Origin: Paenibacillus taiwanensis DSM 18679
Lineage (GTDB): Bacteria; Bacillota; Bacilli; Paenibacillales; Paenibacillaceae
Length of the DNA stretch: 64,000 nucleotides
Assembly (NCBI RefSeq): GCF_000425125.1
Contig: NZ_KE384306.1
Coordinates: forward strand, 273,705-337,704
Direction of reading: 5' to 3'
Part shown: piece by piece, positions 36,933-47,840 of the stretch
Layout of the letters: each line of letters begins with the position of its first letter
Numbering within the stretch: the stretch's first letter is position 1
Made by a program: the position numbers and the translations under genes
The notes under the pieces: generated by a model
What the model was told of the DNA's origin: nothing
The model's input: the letters and a program-made list of their open reading frames with translations, nothing else
The model's database searches: none

Positions 36933-36988
36933 GTCGTAAGTAGTATGACTTTTATCACGGCACGATAACAGACATTCATCACATGGCC

Positions 36989-37017
36989 TTGACAATGTGC
37001 GGGTACAGTGGCATAAT
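36989..37017 (+). promoter_or_regulatory. Sigma-A promoter of the pyr operon
   Basis: TTGACA (36989-36994), a 17-base spacer and CATAAT (37012-37017). Transcription would begin about 20 bases before the PyrR-binding hairpin. Confidence 0.85.
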
Positions 37018-37040
37018 CCTATTAAACGCATATTGAACCT

Positions 37041-37309
37041 TTAATTCAGTCCCGAGAGACTGGCAAGGTCACGCTCGTCATGCGAATGAGCTAACGGGTA
37101 GGTCAAGGAATGACTATGTGCACGAGATGCCATAATTTCCTATACACATCTACCTGAGTTGGATATAGATTACAGTGAGAACGGAAAGCATGCCTATTCT
37201 TTGAGGTGTGCAGCATCGACTGAATCTGTATGCAACGATTATCAATTAGCCATTCATTGTTATTTAGCATACGAACACCTTGCCTTAGGGCAAGGTGTTT
37301 TTTTGTATC
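37041..37309 (+). promoter_or_regulatory. PyrR-controlled attenuator leader
   Basis: AGTCCCGAGAGACTGGCAAG (37048-37067) matches the PyrR-binding anti-antiterminator loop. The terminator at 37275-37309 has the stem ACCTTGCC / GGGCAAGGT and a T7 tract. GAGGTGT near 37204 can pair with the ACACCTT arm and TATGC near 37229 with GCATA just before it, forming an antiterminator. UMP-bound PyrR would favour termination and repress pyr genes. Confidence 0.88.
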
Positions 37310-37401
37310 CAAATACAGCTGGAGAATGAACCCGAAGCACTGTAAAGGTAAAGGAACGAGTGACGCATAGAGGTTCAAATACGTGTGAAGCTAAGACATA
37401 G

Positions 37402-37971
<570 letters not shown>

Positions 37972-37976
37972 GGTCG

Positions 37977-38888
37977 ATGGTAGCAGTACACATGGAACGT
38001 TCCTTAAAGGATCGCAGTTTGTTAGGACTAAAAGATATGGACCGAAGTGAAATAGAGTCCATTTTGGATCGCGCGGCCTATTGGGAAGCTCAAACTGTAA
38101 AAGTAAGCGATAAGCTTCAACATAAATTTATAGCTAACATGTTTTTCGAGAATAGCACACGAACGCGATGCTCCTTTGAAGTCGCGCAAAAGCGGCTAGG
38201 GGCCGAAGTAATCAACTTCACGGCAGCAGCATCAAGCGTAGAGAAGGGTGAATCTGTCTATGATACAGTTCGCACCTTAGAATCGATGGGAATGGACGCA
38301 GGTGTTATTCGCCTGAAGCCAGCAGGAGTGCTCGAGCAATTGGCGGCACAAGTCAAAATGCCTTTAATTAACGCTGGAGACGGCAACAATGAGCATCCAA
38401 CGCAAGCTCTACTTGATATGTACACCATGAAAAAACAATTCGGTGAGCTAAAAGGATTAAGAGTAGCAGTTGTGGGGGATGTAGTGCATAGCCGAGTGGC
38501 TAGATCCAATCTTTGGGCGCTGCGCAAATTTGGGGCTGAGGTTCATTTTTGTGCACCAGCCAATATGAGAGCAGATGAATTGGATGTTAACTACATCACG
38601 ATGGATGAAGCGCTCAAGTCAGATGTGGTTATGATGCTGCGCGTACAGCTCGAGCGTCATGAACACAACATGTTCTCGACACCAGAAGAGTATCGTTCCG
38701 CTTATGGTATGACAATTGAGCGAGCAAGCCAACTGCAAGAGCATGCAATTATAATGCATCCTGCCCCAGTTAATCGTAACGTTGAGATTGATGATGCGGT
38801 AGTTGAATGCAAGCAGGCACGGATTTTTGACCAAATGAGCAACGGTGTACCTATTCGGATGGCTGTTGTTGAACGTGCATTGAGCTAA
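37977..38888 (+). CDS. pyrB: Aspartate carbamoyltransferase catalytic chain PyrB
   Basis: This 303-residue enzyme condenses carbamoyl phosphate with aspartate, the first dedicated step to UMP. Motifs are the carbamoyl-phosphate loop NSTRTRCSFEVA, HPTQALLDMYT and HPAPVNRNVEI. No pyrI regulatory gene is present, as is usual in Gram-positives. It starts 5 bases after pyrR with no second attenuator in between; B. subtilis instead has pyrP at this place. Confidence 0.96.
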   Translation: MVAVHMERSLKDRSLLGLKDMDRSEIESILDRAAYWEAQTVKVSDKLQHKFIANMFFENSTRTRCSFEVAQKRLGAEVINFTAAASSVEKGESVYDTVRTLESMGMDAGVIRLKPAGVLEQLAAQVKMPLINAGDGNNEHPTQALLDMYTMKKQFGELKGLRVAVVGDVVHSRVARSNLWALRKFGAEVHFCAPANMRADELDVNYITMDEALKSDVVMMLRVQLERHEHNMFSTPEEYRSAYGMTIERASQLQEHAIIMHPAPVNRNVEIDDAVVECKQARIFDQMSNGVPIRMAVVERALS

Positions 38889-38957
38889 TGTAAAGATAAC
38901 TCAGACATAAGGTTAGGTTAACGATAAGGCAGAACAGGCTGAGAGGAGAACGATTTG

Positions 38958-40238
38958 ATGTATATACTAACAAATGCCAGCATTCTGAACGAGCAAGGTG
39001 ACCTGGTACGCGCACATATCTGGGTTGAAGAGGGTGTTATTCGCCGCGTAACAACTACAGAGGAAATCATTCCGGGGGAAATCGAGACGGTTGACGTGGA
39101 TGGAAAGTTTGTCACGGCTGGGTTTATCGATATGCACGTACATCTGCGCGAGCCAGGCTTTGAACATAAAGAAACGATTGCGACAGGTACTCGATCGGCG
39201 GCAAGAGGTGGATATACAACAATTGCATGTATGCCTAATACACGACCTATTATAGATACACCAGAAACCGTAAAGTATGTGCTGGATAAAGCAGCGCATG
39301 AAGGAATCGTTAAAGTACTCCCTTACGGTGCGATTACGAAAAATGAGCTAGGACGAGAACTGACGGACTTTGAAGCTTTAAAAGAAGCGGGCGTCGTCGG
39401 ATTTACGGATGACGGTGTAGGCGTGCAGACAGCCCAGATGATGAAGGATGCAATGGCTCGCGCCAAAAAGCTTGACATGCCGGTAATCGCACACTGCGAG
39501 GATGAATCTCTCGTTAAAGGTGCTGCGGTTACGGATGGTGAATTTGCCCGCAAGCATGGATTGAAGGGGATTCCGAATGAATCCGAGGCCATTCATGTTG
39601 GGCGCGACGTACTGCTTGCTGAAGCTACGGGTGTACATTATCATGTGTGCCACGTCAGTACAGAACAATCCATTCGCTTGATTCGTCAAGCAAAGCAAGT
39701 CGGTGTGCGTGTAACAGCGGAAGTATGCCCGCACCATCTGCTTCTCTCAGATGAAGATATCCCTTCTATGGATGCAAACTGGAAGATGAATCCGCCGCTC
39801 CGATCGCCGCGTGATGTACAAGCGTGTATCGAGGCAATCCAAGATGGTACGATTGACATTTTGGTTACGGATCATGCTCCACATAGCGAAGAAGAGAAGG
39901 CAAAGGGCATGGAGCTAGCACCGTTTGGGATTGTCGGTTTGGAGACAGCGTTCCCGCTCATGTACACCAAGTTTGTGGCGACAGGTGCTTGGCCGCTACA
40001 GTTGCTCATCAAAAGAATGACGTCTGATCCGGCACGAGTGTTCAGCTTAAACACGGGCAAATTGGAAGAGGGAGCACCAGCCGATCTTGCAGTCATCGAT
40101 CTCGATACAGAGCGCGAGGTTGATCCTGCCCAGTTCCTTAGCAAGGGACGTAACACACCATTTTCAGGCTGGAAATTAAAAGGTTGGACCGTGATGACCA
40201 TTGTTGATGGTCAAATCGTCTGGGCGGATAACAAGTAA
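38958..40238 (+). CDS. pyrC: Dihydroorotase PyrC (class I)
   Basis: This 426-residue amidohydrolase cyclises carbamoyl-aspartate to dihydroorotate. Metal ligands lie in DMHVHLREPGFEHKE, VIAHCEDESL, YHVCHVST and VTDHAPHSEEEK. ATG at 38958 has GAGAGGAG about 9 bases upstream; a TTG three bases earlier is in frame. It follows pyrB by 69 bases. Confidence 0.96.
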   Translation: MYILTNASILNEQGDLVRAHIWVEEGVIRRVTTTEEIIPGEIETVDVDGKFVTAGFIDMHVHLREPGFEHKETIATGTRSAARGGYTTIACMPNTRPIIDTPETVKYVLDKAAHEGIVKVLPYGAITKNELGRELTDFEALKEAGVVGFTDDGVGVQTAQMMKDAMARAKKLDMPVIAHCEDESLVKGAAVTDGEFARKHGLKGIPNESEAIHVGRDVLLAEATGVHYHVCHVSTEQSIRLIRQAKQVGVRVTAEVCPHHLLLSDEDIPSMDANWKMNPPLRSPRDVQACIEAIQDGTIDILVTDHAPHSEEEKAKGMELAPFGIVGLETAFPLMYTKFVATGAWPLQLLIKRMTSDPARVFSLNTGKLEEGAPADLAVIDLDTEREVDPAQFLSKGRNTPFSGWKLKGWTVMTIVDGQIVWADNK

Positions 40239-40324
40239 ACGAAAGTATTAGGAAACAGATATAGATAGAAATTGATGCGGCTTATACGAGTCACATAGGC
40301 CAGAGAGAGCGAGGAGAGACGTAT

Positions 40325-41455
40325 ATGCAAGCAAAATTGTTGTTGGAAGATGGCACTCTGTTCACAGGTACGGCATTCGGGGCAGATCGTGAAACAGTAG
40401 GAGAAGTCGTATTTAACACAGGTATTACTGGTTACCAGGAAGTATTGTCCGATCCGTCATATTGTGGCCAAATCGTAACGATGACCTATCCTTTGATCGG
40501 CAACTACGGTATTACGCGTGACGATTTCGAAGCGATTCGACCTTATGTGCATGGGTTCGTCGTTCGTCGCCACGAAGAGATTCCTAGCAACTGGCGCGCT
40601 GAATATTCAGTAGATCGCTTGCTGAAAGAATACGGAATTCCTGGTATTAGCGGTATAGATACACGGATGCTTACTCGTAAATTGCGCCACTTTGGCACGA
40701 TGAAAGGGATACTGGCGACTGGCAGCAAGTCGGTGGAAGAACTGCAAGAGATGCTTGGCGCAACGCCAATTGTTAGAGACCAAGTTGCACGTACATCTAC
40801 TAAACAACTTTTCTCTAGTCCTGGTAATGGTGAACGTATTGTACTCGTAGACTTTGGCGCAAAGAGCGGCATTTTGCGCGAATTAACGCAGCGTGGCTGT
40901 GACGTGGTGGTGGTGCCGCATCACACAACAGCAGATGAGATTCGTCGCCTTCGTCCTGACGGCATTCAGCTTTCTAATGGCCCTGGGGATCCGAAAGATG
41001 TTCCGCATGCGGTGAAAATGCTCCAGGAGTTAATTGGCGAAATTCCGATCTTCGGTATTTGCCTCGGGCATCAATTGTTTGCACTGGCGTGCGGTGCTGA
41101 CACTGGACGTTTGAAGTTCGGCCATCGCGGCGGCAATCATCCCGTCAAGGAGCTTGCAACGGGTCGTTGTTATATCACTTCCCAGAATCATGGTTATACA
41201 GTTGTTGAGGACTCCATCGCAGGAACAGAGCTTGAAGTTACACATATCAACAACAATGACAAAACGATCGAAGGTCTGAAGCATAAAAAGTATCCAGCTT
41301 TTACGGTTCAATATCACCCAGAAGCAGCACCTGGACCGCATGATAGCAGTTACTTATTCGACCAATTCATCGAGATGATCCACGAACACAAACGTAATTT
41401 GCCTAAAGTTCCGCGTCAGGCGGAATTGGCAGCTCAGCTGAAAGGGGAACAATAA
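40325..41455 (+). CDS. pyrAA: Carbamoyl-phosphate synthase small chain
   Basis: This 376-residue glutaminase subunit supplies ammonia to the large chain. It has an N-terminal CarA domain ([16 protein letters not shown]) and a class I glutamine amidotransferase domain with the nucleophile in [14 protein letters not shown] and the histidine-glutamate pair in [13 protein letters not shown]. It is equivalent to carA; the PyrR-controlled context makes it the pyrimidine-specific copy. It ends one base before the large chain. Confidence 0.96.
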   Translation: MQAKLLLEDGTLFTGTAFGADRETVGEVVFNTGITGYQEVLSDPSYCGQIVTMTYPLIGNYGITRDDFEAIRPYVHGFVVRRHEEIPSNWRAEYSVDRLLKEYGIPGISGIDTRMLTRKLRHFGTMKGILATGSKSVEELQEMLGATPIVRDQVARTSTKQLFSSPGNGERIVLVDFGAKSGILRELTQRGCDVVVVPHHTTADEIRRLRPDGIQLSNGPGDPKDVPHAVKMLQELIGEIPIFGICLGHQLFALACGADTGRLKFGHRGGNHPVKELATGRCYITSQNHGYTVVEDSIAGTELEVTHINNNDKTIEGLKHKKYPAFTVQYHPEAAPGPHDSSYLFDQFIEMIHEHKRNLPKVPRQAELAAQLKGEQ

Positions 41456-41456
41456 C

Positions 41457-44400
41457 ATGCCTAAAAATACAGAACTCAAAAAAATTCTCGTTATCGGTTC
41501 CGGTCCAATCGTCATTGGGCAAGCTGCGGAATTTGACTACGCAGGAACTCAAGCATGTCAAGCTCTGAAAGAAGAGGGCTTGGAAGTTGTCCTTATTAAC
41601 AGCAATCCTGCCACCATTATGACAGATACGAACATGGCAGATAAAGTATATATCGAACCTATTACGCTGGAATATGTAACTCAAATTATTCGTCAAGAAC
41701 GTCCTGATGGATTGCTTCCGACACTAGGTGGGCAAACCGGGCTTAACATGGCGGTAGAGCTTGCTCGTGCAGGTGTGTTGGAGCAAGAAAATGTTCGTTT
41801 GCTCGGTACGCAGCTTGAAGCAATTGAACGTGCTGAGGACCGTGATCTTTTCCGTGAGCTCATGCGTGAATTGGAACAGCCTGTGCCAGAAAGTGTTATC
41901 GTGACTTCGGTTCAAGAAGCGGTTGATTTCGCAAATGAGATCGGTTACCCCATTATCGTTCGCCCAGCTTATACGCTTGGCGGCACGGGCGGCGGCATTT
42001 GTGATGATGAGGTGCAACTACGTGATATCGTAGCATCTGGTATTCGCTATAGCCCGATCGGTCAATGCTTGATCGAGAAGAGCATCGCGGGTATGAAAGA
42101 AGTCGAGTATGAGGTTATGCGTGATGCGAACGATAACTGCATCGTGGTATGTAATATGGAGAACTTTGATCCGGTAGGTGTTCATACTGGCGACAGTATT
42201 GTTGTCGCGCCAAGCCAGACGTTGTCTGATCGTGAATACCAGATGCTGCGCTCCGCGTCGCTCAAAATAATTCGCGCCTTAAATATAGAGGGTGGATGTA
42301 ACGTACAGTTTGCTCTCGATCCATTTAGTTACCAGTACTATGTTATCGAGGTGAATCCTCGTGTAAGTCGATCTTCAGCGCTGGCATCAAAAGCAACGGG
42401 CTACCCGATTGCCAAAATGGCTGCTAAGATTGCGGTCGGATATACGCTGGACGAGATCGTTAACCCAGTGACAGGTCAAACATACGCTTGCTTTGAACCG
42501 ACACTGGACTACATCGTATCGAAAATTCCACGCTGGCCGTTTGACAAGTTTACGCAAGCAAACCGCAAGCTAGGTACACAGATGAAAGCGACCGGCGAAG
42601 TGATGGCGATCGGTCGTACATTTGAGGAGTCGATGCATAAAGCGATTCGCTCTCTTGAGATTGGTGTTCACCGTTTGTACCTAAAAGGGACGGATGAGCT
42701 TGATAAAGAAACACTTGATGCACGTCTGAAAGCGCCAGACGATGAGCGGATGTTCTTGATTGCGGAAGCCTATCGCAGAGGGTATACCTTGCAAGAGATT
42801 CAAAGCCTAACTAACATTGACTGGTGGTTCTTGGATAAGCTGGAGCGAATGATTCGCTTCGAGGATCGTATTTGTGCAGAAGAAACGCTATCAAATGAAA
42901 CATTATATGAAGCAAAACGAATGGGCTTTACAGACCGTGCCATCGCAGAAATTCGCAGTCAGGCGTTCCCTGGGGGCTACTTGACTAAGGAAGCAGAAGT
43001 ACGGAAGCTGCGCAAAGATCAAGGCTTGGTTCCTGTATATAAAATGGTTGATACTTGTGCGGCTGAGTTTGAAGCAACGACGCCATATTATTACTCTACC
43101 TACGAAACGGAGAATGAGGTTACTCCTTCTAAGAAAGAAAAAGTAATCGTATTAGGCTCTGGTCCAATCCGTATCGGTCAAGGTATAGAATTTGATTACT
43201 CGACAGTACATGCGGTATGGGCAATTCAAAGCGCAGGCTATGAAGCGGTAATTATTAATAATAACCCTGAAACGGTATCAACAGACTTTAATACGTCAGA
43301 TCGTCTCTACTTCGAGCCTTTGTTCTTCGAAGATGTGATGAACGTAATCGAGCAAGAGAAGCCGATTGGTGTGATCGTACAGTTTGGTGGTCAGACAGCG
43401 ATCAACTTGGCGGAACCACTGTCCAAGGAAGGTGTTCGTATTCTGGGAACAAGCCTTGAGAGCATTGATGAAGCAGAAGATCGGAAACGTTTTGAAGCGC
43501 TGCTGTCCCGTCTCAACATTGCACAGCCTAAAGGAAGCACCGTCACATCAGTAGATGAAGCGGTTGGTACAGCACAAGGACTAGGTTACCCAGTGCTTGT
43601 CCGTCCTTCCTATGTACTAGGTGGTCGTGCTATGGAAATTGTATACTCTGATAACGAGCTTTTAAGCTACATGGAGCATGCTGTCAAAATCAATCCAGAT
43701 CATCCGGTGTTGATTGACCGTTATATGCTTGGCAAAGAAGTTGAAGTTGATGCGATCTGTGATGGAGATACTGTGCTGATTCCGGGCATTATGGAGCATG
43801 TTGAGCGTGCAGGTGTTCACTCGGGTGACTCGATTGCGGTATATCCACCGCAGCATCTTAAACCGGAATTACAACAAAAGGTCGTGGAAATTACGATCCG
43901 TATCGCTAAAGAATTAAAAACAATAGGTCTTGTAAACATCCAGTTTGTTATCTATAAAGATGAGGTGTATGTCATCGAGGTGAACCCGCGTTCATCCCGA
44001 ACAGTACCTTTCCTAAGTAAAGTAACGAACATCCCGATGGCAAATATTGCAACGAAGCTCATTCTCGGCAGCAAGCTAAATGATCTCGGCTATCAAGAAG
44101 GATTGTGGCCTGAAGATGAGTATGTATCTGTCAAAGTTCCGGTGTTCTCCTTTGCGAAGCTGCGTCGTGTCGAGCCGACACTTGGACCAGAGATGAAATC
44201 GACGGGCGAGGTAATGGGACGTGACGTGCAGTATGCCAAGGCTTTGTACAAAGGGCTTGTAGGTTCAGGTATGAAAATTCCAACAACAGGCTCGATCATC
44301 TGTACGGTAGCTGACAAAGATAAGGAAGAAGCTATCGAATTGATGCGCGGATTCGTTAATCTAGGCTACAAAATTATTGCAACCGGAGGCACAGCTGTAG

Positions 44401-44684
44401 CACTTGAAGAGGCAGGCTTAAATGTTACACATGTGAAAAAGTTGACAGAAGGTTCTCCTAACATATTGGACTTGATTCGTAACGGTGAAGCTCACTTCGT
44501 AGTAAATACGCTGACTAAAGGCAAGACGCCTGAACGTGATGGTTTCCGGATTCGCCGTGAGGCAGTGGAAAATGGCATCGTTTGTATGACTTCACTGGAC
44601 ACGGTAGGTGCCCTGCTTGGCATGTTGGAGCAAATCAATTTCTCTTCACGCCCTATGCCAACGATTCAATCGCAAAATAGATAA
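41457..44684 (+). CDS. pyrAB: Carbamoyl-phosphate synthase large chain
   Basis: This 1075-residue protein has two homologous ATP-grasp halves ([22 protein letters not shown] near residue 9 and [21 protein letters not shown] near residue 562) and a C-terminal MGS-like allosteric domain (about 935-1060) that binds regulators such as UMP and PRPP. It makes carbamoyl phosphate from bicarbonate, ammonia and two ATP. It is equivalent to carB. GGGGAACA precedes the ATG. Confidence 0.97.
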   Translation: MPKNTELKKILVIGSGPIVIGQAAEFDYAGTQACQALKEEGLEVVLINSNPATIMTDTNMADKVYIEPITLEYVTQIIRQERPDGLLPTLGGQTGLNMAVELARAGVLEQENVRLLGTQLEAIERAEDRDLFRELMRELEQPVPESVIVTSVQEAVDFANEIGYPIIVRPAYTLGGTGGGICDDEVQLRDIVASGIRYSPIGQCLIEKSIAGMKEVEYEVMRDANDNCIVVCNMENFDPVGVHTGDSIVVAPSQTLSDREYQMLRSASLKIIRALNIEGGCNVQFALDPFSYQYYVIEVNPRVSRSSALASKATGYPIAKMAAKIAVGYTLDEIVNPVTGQTYACFEPTLDYIVSKIPRWPFDKFTQANRKLGTQMKATGEVMAIGRTFEESMHKAIRSLEIGVHRLYLKGTDELDKETLDARLKAPDDERMFLIAEAYRRGYTLQEIQSLTNIDWWFLDKLERMIRFEDRICAEETLSNETLYEAKRMGFTDRAIAEIRSQAFPGGYLTKEAEVRKLRKDQGLVPVYKMVDTCAAEFEATTPYYYSTYETENEVTPSKKEKVIVLGSGPIRIGQGIEFDYSTVHAVWAIQSAGYEAVIINNNPETVSTDFNTSDRLYFEPLFFEDVMNVIEQEKPIGVIVQFGGQTAINLAEPLSKEGVRILGTSLESIDEAEDRKRFEALLSRLNIAQPKGSTVTSVDEAVGTAQGLGYPVLVRPSYVLGGRAMEIVYSDNELLSYMEHAVKINPDHPVLIDRYMLGKEVEVDAICDGDTVLIPGIMEHVERAGVHSGDSIAVYPPQHLKPELQQKVVEITIRIAKELKTIGLVNIQFVIYKDEVYVIEVNPRSSRTVPFLSKVTNIPMANIATKLILGSKLNDLGYQEGLWPEDEYVSVKVPVFSFAKLRRVEPTLGPEMKSTGEVMGRDVQYAKALYKGLVGSGMKIPTTGSIICTVADKDKEEAIELMRGFVNLGYKIIATGGTAVALEEAGLNVTHVKKLTEGSPNILDLIRNGEAHFVVNTLTKGKTPERDGFRIRREAVENGIVCMTSLDTVGALLGMLEQINFSSRPMPTIQSQNR

Positions 44685-44698
44685 ATGTTTAAAGCTGC

Positions 44699-44721
44699 GA
44701 GGAGGCCAATCAGGCCTCCTC
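44699..44721 (+). other. Strong hairpin between pyrAB and pyrF
   Basis: GAGGAGGCC-AATCA-GGCCTCCTC is a perfect 9-bp stem without a T tract. In B. subtilis pyrK and pyrD lie at this junction. It may be an mRNA processing or stability element. Confidence 0.7.
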
Positions 44722-44780
44722 GGACTATGAGCGGGGTCTTGTATTCGGAATTATAGAATCGTGTGGAAGGGGTTGTTATT

Positions 44781-45515
44781 TTGATAAATGCAGCGACGGA
44801 GCAAATGGCAGGTCGTATCATGGTAGCGTTGGATTATCCGAATGCCGAAGCAGCGAAGCAATTAATTAGACAGCTAGAAGGCATTCCATGTTATATGAAA
44901 GTAGGCATGCAGCTCTTTTATGCAACGGGTCCTGACTTTGTACGTGAGCTTAAAGCACGGGGCTATAAAGTGTTCCTTGATGTAAAGATGCACGACATAC
45001 CGAATACGGTAAAAGGTGGAGCGAACAGTGTGACAAAACTGGGCGTGGACATGTTTAATGTCCATGCTGCGGGTGGCGTACAGATGATGCGGGCTGCAAT
45101 TGACGGTGTAGACGCAGCAATTGCAGCTGATGCTTCATTGATAAAACCTACGGTTATCGCAGTTACCCAATTGACCAGTACAAATCAGCAGGTGATGAAT
45201 GACGAGATCGGTATAGCTGGCTTTGTATCGGAAGCAGTAGTTCGTTATGCACGCTCCAGTTTAGAAGCAGGACTGAATGGTGTAGTGGCTTCGCCTCAGG
45301 AAGTGACCCTGATTAAAAAAGCTTGCGGCGCATCATTTCAGACGATAACGCCTGGAATTCGTCCCGCTGGAAGCGATTCTGGTGACCAATCGCGGGTTAT
45401 GACACCTAAAGCGGCATTTGCGGAAGGAACTGACTACGTTGTAATTGGTCGCCCGATTACAGCTGCTGCTAATCCCCGCGAATCGCTGGAAACTATTTTG
45501 AAGGAGCTGGTCTAA
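44781..45515 (+). CDS. pyrF: Orotidine 5'-phosphate decarboxylase PyrF
   Basis: This 244-residue TIM-barrel enzyme makes UMP from OMP. The catalytic lysine and aspartates are in [29 protein letters not shown] is the phosphate-binding part. TTG at 44781 follows AAGGGG by 8 bases; a GTG at 44763 is in frame. The stop is one base before pyrE. Confidence 0.95.
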   Translation: MINAATEQMAGRIMVALDYPNAEAAKQLIRQLEGIPCYMKVGMQLFYATGPDFVRELKARGYKVFLDVKMHDIPNTVKGGANSVTKLGVDMFNVHAAGGVQMMRAAIDGVDAAIAADASLIKPTVIAVTQLTSTNQQVMNDEIGIAGFVSEAVVRYARSSLEAGLNGVVASPQEVTLIKKACGASFQTITPGIRPAGSDSGDQSRVMTPKAAFAEGTDYVVIGRPITAAANPRESLETILKELV

Positions 45516-45516
45516 C

Positions 45517-46155
45517 ATGACAACAAACGAACTGGAACTGACAATTGCGAAGCATTTACTAGATATTCAAGCGGTAGCACTACGACCAAACGAGCCGTTT
45601 ACATGGACTTCTGGCATCAAATCACCGATTTACTGTGATAATCGCTTAACGATGTCCTACCCGGAAATTCGGAACGCCATTGCTGAAGGTTTTGTGCAGT
45701 TAATTAAGGAATTTGCTCCTGATGCGGAAGTTATTGCTGGCACGGCAACAGCAGGTATTCCACATGCAGCATGGGTGGCTGACAAGCTTGGTTTGCCTAT
45801 GGCTTACATTCGGGATAAAGCAAAAGGACACGGAAAACAAAACCAAATCGAAGGACTTATTCGTCCTGGTCAAAAAGTGGTCGTTATCGAAGATTTGATC
45901 TCAACTGGCGGCAGCTCTATTAAGGCAGCGCAGGCGATCCGTGAAGCGGGTGCAGAACCACTTGCTGTATACGCTATTTTCAGCTATCAGTTGGACAAAG
46001 CGGTTCAAGCATTTGCAGAGGCGGGAATTACGCTGCGCACACTATCGAATTATTCTGCGCTTATCCAAGCAGCGCTTGATCATAACGTCATTAAACAGTC
46101 TGATCTGAGTGCGCTGCAAGCATGGCGTGAAGATCCGACGACTTGGGGCGTATAA
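45517..46155 (+). CDS. pyrE: Orotate phosphoribosyltransferase PyrE
   Basis: This 212-residue type I PRTase joins orotate and PRPP to give OMP. The PRPP-binding motif is [13 protein letters not shown] (about 123-135), and the flexible loop carries [15 protein letters not shown]. It is the last gene of the pyr operon and is followed by a strong hairpin. Confidence 0.96.
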   Translation: MTTNELELTIAKHLLDIQAVALRPNEPFTWTSGIKSPIYCDNRLTMSYPEIRNAIAEGFVQLIKEFAPDAEVIAGTATAGIPHAAWVADKLGLPMAYIRDKAKGHGKQNQIEGLIRPGQKVVVIEDLISTGGSSIKAAQAIREAGAEPLAVYAIFSYQLDKAVQAFAEAGITLRTLSNYSALIQAALDHNVIKQSDLSALQAWREDPTTWGV

Positions 46156-46200
46156 AGAGGCACATAGTAGGTTGCGGTGCTAAACAAATGAAAACACCAA

Positions 46201-46236
46201 ACAAGCTGACAGGGATTTCGTCCTGTCAGCTTGTTT
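46201..46236 (+). terminator. Terminator after pyrE
   Basis: ACAAGCTGACAGG / CCTGTCAGCTTGT is a perfect 13-bp stem, followed by TTTGCTATGG. The T tract is short. Confidence 0.75.
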
Positions 46237-46239
46237 GCT

Positions 46240-46768
46240 ATGGAGCGGTGTAACCAGCTTGTATAGTCTTATGCGGATCCTATAATCAGAATAATTGATG
46301 GGTATGCCCGCAGTGCACGGTATCTCTTTTAGAAGAACAAACTCAGAGAAACCGACGGGGCTTAGTTTTTAGTTTATAGTAATTCTTTGCTCCATCACTC
46401 TCGTAACGATTTATAACAAATAGTTATTTCTTATTAACGTTCAAGCATAAACGATTCTTAAATGATCAGCCTGCGTATCCTTTTTTTGCAATATGTAACT
46501 TTATTTATTTTCTTTATAAGATGTTTAGTAAACTTTGTAACATTTCTCGTGTGAGATCGTCTAATAAACAAAAGAAGAAAATGATGAAACCATATGGATA
46601 ACAAAAAAAGGGTTTATTAGGCATGAAGTCCCTTTTCAACTTTTTTAGGTGATGCTATATTTGACTCACATGATAAACCAGTCAGCTAAAGTTTGAGCTA
46701 GAGCACTCACATCAAGGATGGACACGAGTTTTCCAAAAAAATTCAACTAAAGGAAGAGCTTATTTATC
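46240..46768 (+). other. AT-rich intergenic stretch without a gene
   Basis: No open frame with a ribosome binding site was found. Base composition becomes clearly more AT-rich than in the pyr genes. A weak terminator-like stem AAAAGGG / CCCTTTT lies near 46606-46637, followed by CAACTTTTTT. The secreted-protein gene starts at its end behind AAAGGAAGAG. Confidence 0.6.
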
Positions 46769-47389
46769 ATGAGATTCGTAAAAACTGTCGCAGCCGTTGC
46801 ACTAGCAACCACACTCAGCGTATTACCATTTCTGACTGTTTCATCTTCCCCCGCTTCTGCTCAACAAGTATCTAAATTCCAATCAGATGATTTCTACGCA
46901 CCTACACCAATCGTTCCGGGGAAAGTTGTGCACATAGCGCCTGGCAACCCTGTCACAAACGTTGATCGTAGTAAAGTTTCTTAAAATGATGACTTCGTTG
47001 TTCTTAGCGACATTTACTATCAATTTACAGGATTAGGATCAGGTAATGATATCTGGTCTAAGCAGTCCGTAAAAACAACCAAGAAGACCGACATTTATAT
47101 CACGCTTACGCAATGGTCCCCATCATCAAGCTATCATCCTGCTGTTGAATATTCCCTACGAAACAAAGAAACAGGGAATAGAACTTCGGCAGTTAAAGTA
47201 TCAGGCGAAAACACTAGCCAAAACACTAGCCAAAACACTAGCCAAAACACTAGCCAAAACACTAGCCAAAACACTACCATTGGTTGGACGCAAGTCCTTC
47301 CGGGAGACTATCAAATTGTGATTAGCAATGTTGGAAACCATGAATTGGCTGGAAATGGCTTCGCCAACGCCTACTACAACTACAACTGA
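46769..47389 (+). pseudogene. Secreted protein gene interrupted by an in-frame TAA
   Basis: A signal peptide (about 1-31, ending SSSPASA) is followed by QQVSKFQSDDFYAPTPIVPG and a TAA at codon 72 (46982-46984). Beyond it the same frame stays open for 134 codons to TGA at 47387 and reads like a beta-rich domain (DIYYQFTGLGSGNDIWSK, TDIYITLTQWSPSSSYHP, TIGWTQVLPGDYQIVISN). It carries five NTSQ repeats. Either it is a recent nonsense mutation or the product is a short secreted peptide of about 40 residues. The family was not recognised. An AAAGGAAGAG site precedes the ATG. Confidence 0.7.
47210..47275 (+). repeat. 12-bp tandem repeat, five full copies
   Basis: AACACTAGCCAA is repeated five times without change (47210-47269), then AACACT. 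It encodes NTSQ units in the frame of the interrupted secreted protein, and being a multiple of three it keeps that frame. Confidence 0.9.
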
Positions 47390-47405
47390 TCAAATGTAGG
47401 CTACA

Positions 47406-47447
47406 AAAAAATCCCTCTGCTTCCAGTAGGGGGGAATTCGCTTTTTG
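47406..47447 (+). terminator. Probable terminator between the two secreted-protein genes
   Basis: AATCCCTCTGCT and AGTAGGGGGGAATT form an imperfect stem, followed within a few bases by CTTTTTG. Confidence 0.45.
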
Positions 47448-47459
47448 AGGTGAGCAATG

Positions 47460-47840
47460 ATGAAAAAGAAATTATTAATCAGTGTGGTTGCGGGTGCATT
47501 TGTCGTGATGACTACATTAGTAATCCAAAGTTACGCAGGTCCCAAAATTCCTACCTATGTTTTTGGAAACAACAACGCAATTTATAAACCTCTGAACGAA
47601 AAAGTTCCCCAGAATGATCCGAATAATCCATACTTTTACGCACCGATGAAAATAACACCGGAGGAAAAAGAGTATAGCAAGTCGATTACAAGTCGTATTG
47701 TTACTAAGTTTGGTGATTTTGAACGTGTCAGTGAGCAAGATTCTTCAATTGGCGATGATGAGACGGTTTACAGCAGTGATGATATCAAAGAGAATACAAA
47801 GCAAGTTATTGATCACGGCGTTTTTATTAAGACGAACTAA
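47460..47840 (+). CDS. Small secreted protein of unknown function
   Basis: This 126-residue protein has a basic N-terminus and hydrophobic signal segment (about 5-24, ending near SYAGP). The mature part is Asn/Asp/Lys-rich and contains DPNNPYFYAPMKITPEEKEY; the FYAP motif also occurs in the preceding interrupted gene. No catalytic motif or cysteine is visible. ATG at 47460 has GAGGTGA 6 bases upstream; an ATG three bases earlier is in frame. The product is probably exported or surface-associated. Family not recognised. Confidence 0.65.
   Translation: MKKKLLISVVAGAFVVMTTLVIQSYAGPKIPTYVFGNNNAIYKPLNEKVPQNDPNNPYFYAPMKITPEEKEYSKSITSRIVTKFGDFERVSEQDSSIGDDETVYSSDDIKENTKQVIDHGVFIKTN

Noticed and set aside
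47210-47275. Possible CRISPR-like array
   Set aside because: It is a gapless 12-bp tandem repeat with no spacers, inside a coding frame.
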